Assembly: GCA_029262735.1 (NCBI GenBank)
Contig: JAJCYY010000015.1
Coordinates: forward strand, 62,001-126,000
DNA: 64,000 nucleotides
Reading direction: 5' to 3'
Source of the DNA: Chloroflexota bacterium
GTDB lineage: Bacteria > Chloroflexota > Dehalococcoidia > Lucifugimonadales > Lucifugimonadaceae
Of the stretch, positions 1-8,596 are shown piece after piece. A program made the translations under genes and the position numbers. Under the pieces are notes generated by a model. The model was not told where the DNA came from. It searched no databases and saw nothing but the letters and a program-made list of their open reading frames with translations. The stretch's first letter is position 1; each line of letters opens with the position of its first letter.

Positions 1-43
1 TCAGATGGATTGACCACGCGTGTTTCGGTAAGGAATAGCTTTG

Positions 44-511
44 ATGGCCAGATATTCGGGCGTAGTTGCTCTCATGGCAATAGTCATGCTCATCGCTGCT
101 TGCGGTGGTAGTGACGACCCGGATAACGGTGGTGCTTCGGATGGCGGCGGTGGCTCAGATTCCGCTGAGCGAATCCACTCGAAGAACCTGATCTCCGACT
201 TCGAGAGAGACCAGGCCGCGGCCGACCGGAAGTACGGCAATAAATACGTGACGATTGAGGCGTTTGTCGACAAGCACGACACGAACGACACCGGAACGTT
301 TATCAGGGTGAAGTCCGAGGCGTTCGCAACGCGGTTCATCTACTGCTACTACGACCCGGCTCAGCAGCCCGACATTCCCGGATTAGAGTCCGGATCGGTG
401 GTGTTCCTCAACGGGCGAGTCGGCGAATTCGAGTCCATTATCTTGCAGGTGTTCGACTGCAGCACAGTTACGGTTGAGACTTCTGGCGGCGGCACACTGA
501 GCGGCAGCTAG
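44..511 (+). CDS. Lipoprotein with OB-fold-like (tRNA_anti-like) domain
   Basis: The protein starts with a short hydrophobic signal peptide ending in a lipobox (L-I-A-A-C, Cys about residue 20), followed by a Gly/Ser/Asp-rich linker, so it should be a lipid-anchored envelope protein. After the linker come about 100 residues (ISDFERDQAAADRKYGNKYV onward) that resemble the tRNA_anti-like OB-fold seen in many small bacterial lipoproteins; the pattern of a 'DRKYGNKYVTIEAFV' strand, a second strand and a 'GSVVFLNGRVGEF' strand fits. The ATG at 44 is chosen over the TTG at 41 because AAGGAA lies just upstream. The lipoprotein assignment is firm; the fold is by resemblance and the function unknown. 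Confidence 0.75.
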   Translation: MARYSGVVALMAIVMLIAACGGSDDPDNGGASDGGGGSDSAERIHSKNLISDFERDQAAADRKYGNKYVTIEAFVDKHDTNDTGTFIRVKSEAFATRFIYCYYDPAQQPDIPGLESGSVVFLNGRVGEFESIILQVFDCSTVTVETSGGGTLSGS

Positions 512-576
512 ACAGAGTCGCAATGCTCCGTCCGCACCGGTCCCGGCGTTCACCCTGAACTAACTGGCCGAGCTAA

Positions 577-1551
577 CTAGGCGGTGACCAGTGCCTGCGC
601 ATACCGGTAGATCTGGATGCGATGCCGACAGCTATCTGCCACGAAAACCAGCCCGTCGTCGCTGGTCTCCACCGCCGACGGTCGCCAGAACCGTTTCTCT
701 TCCTCGAACAGTCCGGCGTTTTCGCGCCAGCCTGCCTGTTCGGGATTGACGTCCAGGAACTCCTGGCACCACTTTGACAGCGTGGCATCACCGTTCAACG
801 TTTCGGCATGCGCTCCGTCCTCCCGGAACACCTGGACGCGGTTGTTCCGCCAGTCTGCGACGAATACGTCCCCATTTGGCGCAACATGAACGCCTGACGG
901 CCGGTCGAACTGTCCATCATTATGACCGCTGGAGCCCAGGGTGCTCACGAACTCGCCGGACGGCGTGAACCGCTGAACACGGTCGTTCCGCCAGTCTGCT
1001 ATCCAGATGCCGTCTTCACCGTCCAGGCTGATGCCCCACGGGAAGTTGAACTGGCCCGGCTCCGTGCCGGAGGCGCCGAATGACGAGATGAAGGTGCCAT
1101 CCCGGCTCAGCTTCTGCACCCTCGCGTTCAGGTGGTCGACGATGTGGATGTTGTCTTCAGAATCGATGGCGATACCGGAAGGCCGGTCGAACTGACCGGG
1201 TCCGGTGCCGAACTCACCCCAACGGTCCAAAAACTTGCCCTCCCGATCGAACACGTTCACGTTGTGCATGAACTCATCCGTGACATAAAGGCGGTCGTCA
1301 CTGTCGAAGGCCATCGCTGTGGGATGCGTGGTCTGGCCAGGCTCGGTCCCCCAGCGTCCGAACTCGTACAGGAACTCAGACTCCAGCGTCTGCACGCTGA
1401 CCCTGACATCCTTGTTGCCTGCGTTGGAGCGGCTAAGCACGAACAGAAGGCCCTTGCTATCCAGCCGCACATCGACCGGATTCATGAAGCCGCGGCCCTG
1501 GAAAGATGCAATACCAATTGTGTGACTGTACGAGAAGTGCTCGAGTCCCAT
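577..1551 (-). CDS. NHL-repeat beta-propeller protein
   Basis: About 324 residues made of repeated NHL blades: recurring units of the form 'GQFDRPSGIAIDSEDNIHIV' followed by 'D..N.RVQ.F..DG.F...FG..G' occur at least five times, which gives a beta-propeller. No signal peptide is visible. The start ATG has a GGGAG motif 9 bases upstream. A second propeller gene lies at 4360-5367, and the DUF1501 and DUF1800 genes sit between them, all on the same strand with short gaps, so the four may form one transcription unit. NHL propellers are mostly binding platforms, though some are lactonases or lyases; no catalytic residues could be picked out. Confidence 0.85.
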   Translation of the reverse strand: MGLEHFSYSHTIGIASFQGRGFMNPVDVRLDSKGLLFVLSRSNAGNKDVRVSVQTLESEFLYEFGRWGTEPGQTTHPTAMAFDSDDRLYVTDEFMHNVNVFDREGKFLDRWGEFGTGPGQFDRPSGIAIDSEDNIHIVDHLNARVQKLSRDGTFISSFGASGTEPGQFNFPWGISLDGEDGIWIADWRNDRVQRFTPSGEFVSTLGSSGHNDGQFDRPSGVHVAPNGDVFVADWRNNRVQVFREDGAHAETLNGDATLSKWCQEFLDVNPEQAGWRENAGLFEEEKRFWRPSAVETSDDGLVFVADSCRHRIQIYRYAQALVTA

Positions 1552-1599
1552 GTGATTTTCTCCCGGCTGTTCAGCCCCAGTTGAACATGGTGAACGAGG

Positions 1600-2751
1600 T
1601 CAGTTAGTTATCAGTTCAAGTTTGCTGAACTTCTGCTTGAGGACAGTCTCAGACTCGACACCGAGCACGTCCTCAAGGAGCGTTGCGTAGACCTGTCTGA
1701 AGTCAGTGTTGAAATGCACATCGCCGTCCAGTTGATCGGACATCGCCAGCTTCGGGTACTCACCGTAGAGCCCGCTATTGACCGAGTCCCCCATCACGAA
1801 GGCGACGCCGCCTGAGCCGTGGTCGGTTCCGGCGCCGTTGTCGGCTATGCGGCGGCCGAACTCCGAGAACATCCAGACAACGGTCTCCTCACCCTTGCCC
1901 TGCTGCTGGACATCGTCCCAGAAGCACGAAACGGCCGTGGAAACCTGGTCCCATAGCAGGGCATGGTTGACCAGCTCATTGGTGTGCGTGTCAAAGCTAC
2001 CGTGAGCCGCGTAGTAGATGCGAGTGCCGAGTTCTGCTGACATCACCTGCGCAATGCCCTTGAGACTCTGCGCGATCGGGTTGTCCTCCGGATACTCAAC
2101 ATCCGAGTCGTATGTTGAAGGTGCCTCGCGCAGTAAATCGGCTCCGTCCAAAGCGCCTCGGCCCGTCTCGAGTATTCGCCGAGAAGGGATGCCGCTCTCA
2201 TCCATGGGCTGATAAATGCGGCTCACCGTGTCCAACATCGCATCTCGATTGCGCGCGCCGGCTAGGCCGGTATACAGGCCGTACGACTCGAGCGCTCCAA
2301 CAGAGGCCACAGAAACGCCGGGAGAGGCAAGCGCGCGTGGCAGACCGCGCCCGAAGTTAACGGTCGTGACAGGGTTCTTGCCTTCGGGGTCAAGTAGCGA
2401 GTTGGCCTTACCGAGCCAGCCCACGGCAGAGCTGGTGAACGGCTCCGCGGTGTGCCAGATGTCCATGGACCTGAAGTGCGAACGGTTGGGCTCCGGGTAT
2501 CCGATGCCCATCAGGACGGCCATCTTCTCCTGGTCAAAGAGGCGTTTGAACGGGCCCATGTGCGAATTAAATGCAATCTTCTCATCGAGAGGGATCACAC
2601 TCTCGCTGTCGAGCCCCATGTTGGGACGGAAGTCGTAGTAGAGACCGTCCTGGTACGGGACCAGCGTGTTCAGATAGTCGTTGCCACCCGATAGCTGGAT
2701 AACAACAAGGTTTTTTGGCTTCTGGTGACCATTCGTGCTGCTGGTTGTCAT
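1600..2751 (-). CDS. DUF1501 family protein (alkaline phosphatase/sulfatase-like fold)
   Basis: A 383-residue protein beginning MTTSSTNGHQ. The opening strand 'LVVIQLSGGNDYLNTLVPY', 'EPNRSHFRSMDIWHTA', 'EFGRRIADNGAGTDHGSGGV' and the final 'FNTDFRQVYATLLEDVLG' are hallmarks of DUF1501, a family related to the alkaline phosphatase superfamily and often encoded next to DUF1800. The longer open frame to 2955 is rejected because it runs into the DUF1800 gene and its extra 68 residues are low-complexity and unlike the family. Most DUF1501 proteins carry a Tat signal; none is seen here, so location is unclear. Family call is strong; substrate unknown. Confidence 0.9.
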   Translation of the reverse strand: MTTSSTNGHQKPKNLVVIQLSGGNDYLNTLVPYQDGLYYDFRPNMGLDSESVIPLDEKIAFNSHMGPFKRLFDQEKMAVLMGIGYPEPNRSHFRSMDIWHTAEPFTSSAVGWLGKANSLLDPEGKNPVTTVNFGRGLPRALASPGVSVASVGALESYGLYTGLAGARNRDAMLDTVSRIYQPMDESGIPSRRILETGRGALDGADLLREAPSTYDSDVEYPEDNPIAQSLKGIAQVMSAELGTRIYYAAHGSFDTHTNELVNHALLWDQVSTAVSCFWDDVQQQGKGEETVVWMFSEFGRRIADNGAGTDHGSGGVAFVMGDSVNSGLYGEYPKLAMSDQLDGDVHFNTDFRQVYATLLEDVLGVESETVLKQKFSKLELITN

Positions 2752-2786
2752 GTCAACGCCTCCTGGCGTTCCGGCTTGCCGCGGTT

Positions 2787-4181
2787 CTAACAGTACTGGA
2801 ATTCGGGGGTGGACACGATCAACTGCAACGTCTCGATCGTACGATCGTCGAAATCTGGAGTTCCGGCCGCCACCGGTGCACCCTTTGCCACATGTTCGAC
2901 AAGGGCCGCCCTCGAATAGTCGCTGATCTCGATGGAGCCGAGGGCGTCGAGGCACGCATCGAGGAACTCATCAGGTTGGAGTTCGTCGCCTGCGGACTCG
3001 ACACGACGCAGCATTTGACTGACACCCGGTGAATCGCGGCGACCCACTTCCGAAGCGGCGAAGTTGATGCGCTCGATAAGTGCGCCGGAGTCGACCCACT
3101 CTTCGCCTTCGTGCCAACCCTCGACGCTGGGAGGGTTAAGCAGGTGTTGCCCCATAAACATGGCCTGGTTCGCCAATGTGGAAGAATCCATGTCCGGTAT
3201 CTCAAACCGGTCGGTCAGCCGGGCCGCGCCGAACACCACTTCGGCGGGGCTCTTGGTCTTGCTGAACCTCACCTCGGCCGACTTGAAGTGGTCCGAGTTG
3301 AACAGAGAGCGAAGTGTCGAGCGAATGTCGCCGTCGGTCTCCTGGAAAACGTCGGCCAGGCGCTCGATCTCCTCGTCATTGGGGTTGTTCGACACGAAAA
3401 ACAGGTACAGGCGCATCGCTATGAAGTGTGCTGTTGCGCGTTGCTTCACAATGATGTCGATGATGTCTTCCCCGTTGAAGTTGCCGGTCTCGCCAAGGAA
3501 CGTCTTCTCGCCGTCATCGTGGTCTGCTGGGTCGAATCTGAACTCCATCGGGAACGGTCCGAGGAAAAACGGCGGTGGCGTTGGCTTCGACGCCCACCCG
3601 GTAAACGCCCGGGCCGCGGTCTTCACGTCATCCTCTGTGTACGCGCCCCCACCAAGGTCATCTATGCCCATTGAGAACAGCTCTAAAAGCTCTCGGCCAT
3701 AGTTCTCGTTGGGCGCTCCCTTGTGGCTGTTCTGGTTGTCCAGCCAGTACATCATGCCCGGGTTGCGAGATATCTCCAGGAGAATGGTTCGAAACTTATC
3801 AAGGCCGACGCGCCGGAAGAGTTCGATCTCGGTCAGCATCTCGACACCGTGGTCCAGCTTTACACCGCCAACGGCAAGGAGGCCGTGCCAGAACAGAGCG
3901 ATCTTTTCCTCAAGCGGCTTTTCACTGGTGGCAAGGCGCCAGGCCCACTGCGGATCTGCGTGGCCGGCTGCGCGCGCCTCGACCGACGCGATGAAGTAGC
4001 GGTCCACAAGATCCTGGTCTTCAGGCTCGCCGGCTTGAGGATTCAAGAGCTCCTCTACCGTCGCCTCGTACCCTCTGGCAACATACCGGTCAAGTTGATC
4101 CCGTGTTGCGCCGAATCCGGCCCGGCGAAACAGGTGGGCCATCAGGGCCACATCTTCATGCTTTGTCGCAACGGTTGTCAT
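2787..4181 (-). CDS. DUF1800 family protein
   Basis: This 464-residue protein has the DUF1800 signatures: the opening 'LMAHLFRRAGFGATRDQLDR', the central 'LALFWHG'-type segment (KIALFWHGLLAVGG), 'ISRNPGMMYWLDNQNSHKGA', 'NENYGRELLELFSMGIDDLG', 'DVKTAARAFTGW', and the C-terminal 'STPEFQYC'. GGAGATT lies upstream of the ATG. DUF1501 starts 35 bases downstream on the same strand, the usual pairing for these families. The pair is common in Planctomycetes, Chloroflexota and Proteobacteria. Proposed roles for it elsewhere (extracellular polymer or surface processing) are speculative, so no function is assigned. Confidence 0.9.
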   Translation of the reverse strand: MTTVATKHEDVALMAHLFRRAGFGATRDQLDRYVARGYEATVEELLNPQAGEPEDQDLVDRYFIASVEARAAGHADPQWAWRLATSEKPLEEKIALFWHGLLAVGGVKLDHGVEMLTEIELFRRVGLDKFRTILLEISRNPGMMYWLDNQNSHKGAPNENYGRELLELFSMGIDDLGGGAYTEDDVKTAARAFTGWASKPTPPPFFLGPFPMEFRFDPADHDDGEKTFLGETGNFNGEDIIDIIVKQRATAHFIAMRLYLFFVSNNPNDEEIERLADVFQETDGDIRSTLRSLFNSDHFKSAEVRFSKTKSPAEVVFGAARLTDRFEIPDMDSSTLANQAMFMGQHLLNPPSVEGWHEGEEWVDSGALIERINFAASEVGRRDSPGVSQMLRRVESAGDELQPDEFLDACLDALGSIEISDYSRAALVEHVAKGAPVAAGTPDFDDRTIETLQLIVSTPEFQYC

Positions 4182-4359
4182 GGAGTAAATCTCCTGCTGT
4201 GTTCAGATCGGCGCAAGACCCACGGAACTTCAGGTTATCAGGTGGGTGACGACGATTTTCGAACCTTCATCCGTCTTTTCTAAAACTACACATCAATCAA
4301 TCGAGATCGCCGGAGCCTTTTCGCCTTTTCAGAGTTGCGAGTCAAGTCCGTCGAACTCG

Positions 4360-5367
4360 TTAGCCGACCTTTGCCAGCTTGATGTAACGGCCTCCGATGA
4401 GCCACTCGGAAACGTAGATATTCCCGGTGTTGTCGGTGGCCAGCCCGTGAGGACTGTTGAACACGCCGGTACGAAGTCGATCTGTCCGCGCCGGGATGCC
4501 GCCGGTGTCCAGCATGTTAGGCCATCCCGGTTCGCCAGCTACTTCGTGATTGTCGCCCAGGTAGGTCACCAGCCGATCATCCGAGTCGACAATCGTCAAA
4601 CGGGCGTTCAGTTCCGCTATCACCAGGTAGTCGCCATACGGAGCAAATGCGCTGGGGGTGATCATGAACTCTTCCCCAAAGCTGCGCTTGAACTCACCCT
4701 CCAGCGAGTACACCTGCACACGGCCGTTCGAGCGGTCGGCGATGTACAGCTCAGGCTCGCTCTTACGAGTATCGATCCAGATGGCGTGAGGAGTGTTGAA
4801 CGCCCCGGCGCTACCCTCGTTGCCGTTGATACTTGATACGTAATCACCCGCAGCGGTGAAGCGGTGAATGTGGCTCTCACCGTAGCCGTCAGTCACCCAC
4901 ACATCATCATTGCCGCCGTCCGATTTCTGCCAGACCGCGACCTCGGTTGGCGAGTAGGTGCCAGGGTTGTAGATGGACAGCTCTGGCGCAACGAGCTCCA
5001 TCTCAACTTCGCCGGAGAGCGACATCTTGACGGTATGCCCTTTTTTCGGTCCCCAGACGTACTCGTAGTCCTCGTTCGGCTGCCGTTTGCGGCCGTTGTC
5101 CGCGAACCAGAGGCATTCGCTCTGGCCGTCAGAGCAGATAGTCACGCCGTGCGCTTCGGCGAGCGGCACCTCCATCTGGCGAACAAGTTTTCCGTCTGGC
5201 GTGAGTTCCAGTACCGTTGACCGAGCGGGATGGAACGTAAGCAGGTTGCCGGATTCCGAGAGTGCAATCCCGTGATGCGCCCAGCCGCGCACCGCTTCGT
5301 CCTGATGTGGAATCTCGACGAAGTCTTCCACCCATTCGAAGGTGAACTCGCCACTACCTATCTGCAT
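4360..5367 (-). CDS. Six-bladed beta-propeller (NHL/PAL-like) protein
   Basis: A 335-residue protein with propeller blades such as 'HHGIALSESGNLLTFHPARS', 'AHGVTICSDGQSECLWFADN', 'VWVTDGYGESHIHRFTAAGD', 'HAIWIDTRKSEPELYIADRS' and 'HGLATDNTGNIYVSEWLIGG'. Repeated conserved His at blade starts (WAHHG, EAHG, TPHAIW, SPHGLA) recalls peptidyl-alpha-hydroxyglycine lyase-like propellers, where such His residues bind metal; that link is inference. No signal peptide is seen. It is the first gene of the minus-strand run 5367 to 577, about 180 bases upstream of DUF1800. It is not a close repeat of the propeller at 577-1551, since blade spacing differs. Confidence 0.8.
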   Translation of the reverse strand: MQIGSGEFTFEWVEDFVEIPHQDEAVRGWAHHGIALSESGNLLTFHPARSTVLELTPDGKLVRQMEVPLAEAHGVTICSDGQSECLWFADNGRKRQPNEDYEYVWGPKKGHTVKMSLSGEVEMELVAPELSIYNPGTYSPTEVAVWQKSDGGNDDVWVTDGYGESHIHRFTAAGDYVSSINGNEGSAGAFNTPHAIWIDTRKSEPELYIADRSNGRVQVYSLEGEFKRSFGEEFMITPSAFAPYGDYLVIAELNARLTIVDSDDRLVTYLGDNHEVAGEPGWPNMLDTGGIPARTDRLRTGVFNSPHGLATDNTGNIYVSEWLIGGRYIKLAKVG

Positions 5368-5545
5368 CTGTGCGCCCCATCACTGAAGTTGTATCTGCTC
5401 GAAACGACAAGTTTCAGAGTGACACAAGGGTGACCGACAGCGGGCGTCGATGCAAGCCCTCGGGGCGGGCGATGCCCCGAATACGGCAAACTCGCTCGAC
5501 GCAGATCGGCGACCCAATTCGATGGGCGGGCCAGGCTAGCCGCGA

Positions 5546-6271
5546 TCATCCACCGAGCGGTCCAGCGTACTCCTCGATTCGCATCGGGCATCGCTGCGCG
5601 CGGCAGGTCCGGCAAGGCGCCTCGTTCGGGTCGTTCACCAGGTGCAGCTCCCTGCCAAACGGGATGATCGACGATTGCGACTTCTGCGGGTGCATCATCA
5701 ACGAATCGAGCAGCGTTACGCCAATATCTCTCGCAGGAAGCACGTCGAACATCGACCTCTGCCCTTCCATCGACCAGGTCTCCGTTCCCGGCGCAATTGC
5801 AGGACCGACCTTAATCTCTCGTTGCTTCAACTCCCAGGTCAACTGGGCCAGCGTCTGCTCCAGGGCATTGATTGCGATGGCGGTCCCCGCGGCGTCGAGC
5901 ACTATTCCAGAAACATGCTCACCCTGCCCGAAGTATTCGTTGGCACGTGCCTCTACGCCAGGACCAGCCGTCGCGATGAGAAAGATTGCGCCATCGGCTC
6001 CTTCGAACACATGCGGCAATCGCTTGCCCTGCACGGCCGAGCCATCGGTGAAGCTGACAGTCCCGCGTCTTGCGGTTTCTACCAACAGTGCACCTGAAAT
6101 CGCCCTCGGCATACTGAGAGACTCTGCTTCATCAGCCGAACGAATCACCTCTGCCTGGAGACTCTCCCGGGCGGAGCCGGCAGGACCGAGGCACCGCCAT
6201 ACCTCCTCCGGGTCCAGCGAGACTGCTGGGCTGTGAACGGCGGTCAGGTCTGTCAGAAAATCGTTATTCAA
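5546..6271 (-). CDS. MetH activation-domain-like protein with C-terminal Cys cluster
   Basis: About 241 residues. The middle ('AIFLIATAGPGVEARANEYF', 'GIVLDAAGTAIAINALEQTL', then 'IKVGPAIAPGTETWSMEGQR') follows the layout of stand-alone vitamin B12-dependent methionine synthase activation proteins, including the PG.E.W...GQ region and a segment naming a tunable substrate loop (VTLLDSLMMHPQKSQSSIIP). The C terminus has C-x2-C-x4-C (CRTCRAQRC), also typical of these stand-alone forms and possibly an Fe-S or zinc site. The start is TTG at 6271, with no clear Shine-Dalgarno, so the N terminus is uncertain. No metH or other corrinoid gene is present nearby. A reductive-activation role is inferred from family resemblance. 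Confidence 0.6.
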   Translation of the reverse strand: MNNDFLTDLTAVHSPAVSLDPEEVWRCLGPAGSARESLQAEVIRSADEAESLSMPRAISGALLVETARRGTVSFTDGSAVQGKRLPHVFEGADGAIFLIATAGPGVEARANEYFGQGEHVSGIVLDAAGTAIAINALEQTLAQLTWELKQREIKVGPAIAPGTETWSMEGQRSMFDVLPARDIGVTLLDSLMMHPQKSQSSIIPFGRELHLVNDPNEAPCRTCRAQRCPMRIEEYAGPLGG

Positions 6272-6545
6272 ACGGGTAAGTCCAGTGTCCGCTACTACCG
6301 GCTGAATTCAGCCCGTTACGCCGATCTTTCTCGAGTTTTCAGGAAAGTGGCCAAGAGTCCTGTTACTGAGAATTGCAACAGAGCAAATACGTGGCAATGG
6401 CTGAGCGTGAGGATTGCCTGACGGTTCTCAATGGAAATAGCTCGAGCCAAACCGGGTCCGATGACTCCCCTCATCACGGGAACAGACCGTCACATGTGCA
6501 GGGGTCTGCGCGTCGGTGCGGGCTGGCACGGCGAATGGCGTTCGG

Positions 6546-6833
6546 TTACCCGAACTCCGCCGTGTGAGTCTCGCAGTACAGTGAATCTTCATTCATGTCC
6601 GCTACGAAATCGCTCTCCTGGGAGAAAATGTAGTTCCAGTCACCCTCTTCGCCCTGTACTGCACAGGCCAGTTCCTTCTCATCACAGCCGGGCGACTGAC
6701 AGACCAATCTGCGCCAACGAAACGGCACGCCGGTTGGGAGATACCCGTTTATCCAGTCCACCTCCAGCCACTTAGGGCTGTCCGAATCCTGGACGTCATG
6801 CACGACCTTTAGCGCGGGAGAATTGGTCGTCAC
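6546..6833 (-). CDS. Small Cys-containing protein of unknown function
   Basis: A 95-residue protein starting GTG-ACG-ACC (MTTNSPALKV). The GTG overlaps the TGA of the upstream gene in a GTGA junction, and AAGGTGG sits 7 bases before it, so translational coupling is likely; this is preferred to the longer reading from 6887. It contains three Cys (VCQSPGC near residue 46-51, LAC, and LYC near the C terminus) and 'WLEVDWINGYLPTGVPFRWR'. The Cys and the C-terminal 'CETH' could bind a metal. I do not recognise the family. Confidence 0.6.
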   Translation of the reverse strand: MTTNSPALKVVHDVQDSDSPKWLEVDWINGYLPTGVPFRWRRLVCQSPGCDEKELACAVQGEEGDWNYIFSQESDFVADMNEDSLYCETHTAEFG

Positions 6834-7150
6834 GCCATGACCACCTTCGAAGTGAAAGTGCACACGCATCCGCGGGAACTGGTGCACTCAGACACCGGCG
6901 GCTCCGGCGGCGAATCCGGGTCAGCCTCGGTTCCGTTTTGTGCCTTACAAGCGTCACAGGCGTCAATGTGCGCCTTGATCAGAAGATGCATGTCGGAGCC
7001 ATCGGCCCTTGCCCGCCTGGTTCGCTCCGCAACGTCTTTACGCCATTCTGCGGTCCAATCCGACGAATACGTTTCGTAGCCCGGGTCTGACGGCTGCGGT
7101 TGTGCGTGTCCCAGTTCTTGATCAGAGGTGGTCAATCTGCTTCTCCCCAT
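6830..7150 (-). CDS. Small Cys-rich protein of unknown function
   Basis: A 106-residue protein with 'HIDACDACKAQNG' followed by a Pro-rich stretch and 'SECTSSRGCVC'. The spacing C-x2-C ... C-x6-C-x-C suggests one zinc-binding module; similar 'C..CKA.dG ... PP..P.C.C' arrangements occur in several unrelated small proteins, so no function follows. It ends in a 4-base GTGA overlap with the next small gene, so the two are probably made together. The start ATG at 7150 has no strong Shine-Dalgarno. Confidence 0.55.
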   Translation of the reverse strand: MGRSRLTTSDQELGHAQPQPSDPGYETYSSDWTAEWRKDVAERTRRARADGSDMHLLIKAHIDACDACKAQNGTEADPDSPPEPPVSECTSSRGCVCTFTSKVVMA

Positions 7151-7201
7151 CAGTAAATTGCGAATCCGAGATTCCTGTCAACTCCCGCCGCGGTGGCCTG
7201 C

Positions 7202-8596
7202 CTAGTCAAGCGCGCGCTTTAGCGCCTCCTGTAGCGACGGACTCACCCTGTCATATTCGGCGGCCTTTTCGGGGAACATCTCTTTAAGGATGCTTGCTAT
7301 GTCGTCATCGCCGGTCTCACCCTTCGGCTTCGTAACGAACGGCACGCCGGTCACGTCGCCGTTGATGTCACGCGAGTGGAGCACCTCTTCAAGCAGCTGT
7401 TTCGCTCTGCCCGGCTCGTTCTCGAGCAGATGCTCGGTGACCCAGATCTTCCCGAAGTGAACGTGCTTGTCCTCATCGGCGTGGATGTAGTCGAACATCT
7501 TCGAACTGAGATCATCGCCGAACGCGCCGTGTGTCTCACGCCTCGCCAGCAGAGCAAGCTGACCTCGAGCCTCTCCCATAAGGTGAAGATCGGTGGCCCG
7601 CATCGGATAGTCCAGTGACATCCGGTATGCGTAGTTCCCCGGCAGCACCGGGTACATGCCCAGGTACCCGCCGATCGCCTCCAACCGCTTCTCGAAGATC
7701 TCAGTGTGGCGTACCTCGTCCCAGGTCAGCCTCGCCATATCCATGAAGAAGTCCCATGGCATATCGAGATTTTCCCGCGCGCTTGAAGAACCAAGCTCAC
7801 CCGCCATCATCTCGTTGTCAGACTGCTGGTGCCACTGCCACTTCATCTTCTCGGTGGCAGACATATTGACGACGTACTTAACACCCTCGGCATGCGAACA
7901 ACGGCGGAACCGCTCAGGATCGCGTGCAGCCAGGGTTGCCGGTGTCCAGAACGGCGCCTCGCTCGACAACATCGCCGTCTCGTCGTCGCTCTCAAGCACA
8001 ATCACCTGCGGGTCCATGATGAGGCCGCCGGATTCGATAAAGGCATCTTCCAGCTTCGTCACCCACTCGGAAACGCGATGGGCCACCGACGCCTCTGACG
8101 TTATCAACTGGAGAGCGCCGTCCATGTACCGGATGTGCTTCTCGTGATCCTCAATAATGCGTTCCAGCACTTTGATCGTCGGCTCGTCAGCGATCGGGTC
8201 TGTGCGCTGAATATGGTGGTGGTATGCGCTGATGAGCTTGGGCTTGAGAACCCGGTAGACGCCCGCCAGGAACGAAACGTGGTCCGGTGCCTGCTCCACC
8301 ATCCACAGGAATGATGTGAACTCCTTCGCTGATCTGAGCTGCCTTCGCGGCGGCCGCCGCAGTTCTCGCAAGCGCGTTCGCAGTTGGTCTGCGTGCGTGG
8401 CATCGTCGTGAATATAGCGTCCGGTCTGCTTCTTGATTTCCCACTCGGGAATCTGCGCCAGCCAGGCCATCTGGCCAAGCATCGAATGGAACTCAGCATC
8501 GCGGAAGCGTGTGAGTATGGCAGCGTTGCGGTCCACTCCGTAGTAGCCGCCGAGCTTACGAGTATCCAGTCCGTACTGTTGGACTTCCGTGGCCAT
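7202..8596 (-). CDS. Ferritin-like fold protein (two helical-bundle regions)
   Basis: A 464-residue, mostly helical protein starting MATEVQQYGLD at 8596, where CCAGGAGAA lies upstream; the open frame extends to a TTG at 8710 but the added 38 residues have no support. Two blocks have the E...ExxH pattern of di-iron helical bundles: 'IIEDHEKHIRYMDGALQL' in the first half, and 'LTWDEVRHTEIFEKRLEAIG', 'GEARGQLALLARRETHGAFG' and 'DYIHADEDKHVHFGKIW' in the second. The last three resemble the DUF455/MiaE-like ferritin fold. A di-iron oxygenase or oxidase role is possible, but substrate and metal are inferred. It is a single-gene unit facing the luciferase-like gene. Confidence 0.65.
   Translation of the reverse strand: MATEVQQYGLDTRKLGGYYGVDRNAAILTRFRDAEFHSMLGQMAWLAQIPEWEIKKQTGRYIHDDATHADQLRTRLRELRRPPRRQLRSAKEFTSFLWMVEQAPDHVSFLAGVYRVLKPKLISAYHHHIQRTDPIADEPTIKVLERIIEDHEKHIRYMDGALQLITSEASVAHRVSEWVTKLEDAFIESGGLIMDPQVIVLESDDETAMLSSEAPFWTPATLAARDPERFRRCSHAEGVKYVVNMSATEKMKWQWHQQSDNEMMAGELGSSSARENLDMPWDFFMDMARLTWDEVRHTEIFEKRLEAIGGYLGMYPVLPGNYAYRMSLDYPMRATDLHLMGEARGQLALLARRETHGAFGDDLSSKMFDYIHADEDKHVHFGKIWVTEHLLENEPGRAKQLLEEVLHSRDINGDVTGVPFVTKPKGETGDDDIASILKEMFPEKAAEYDRVSPSLQEALKRALD

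Noticed and set aside
2752-2955. N-terminal extension of the DUF1501 protein
   Set aside because: Overlaps the end of the DUF1800 gene and its residues do not fit the family; ATG 2751 gives the normal N terminus.
5370-6236. 288-codon open frame opposite the MetH-activation-like gene
   Set aside because: Shadow frame: Ser/Pro/Arg-rich, no family resemblance, and the minus-strand frame has recognisable motifs.
6833-6887. Possible frameshift joining the two small Cys genes
   Set aside because: A GTG with AAGGTGG ahead overlaps the upstream stop as GTGA, which explains the arrangement without an indel.
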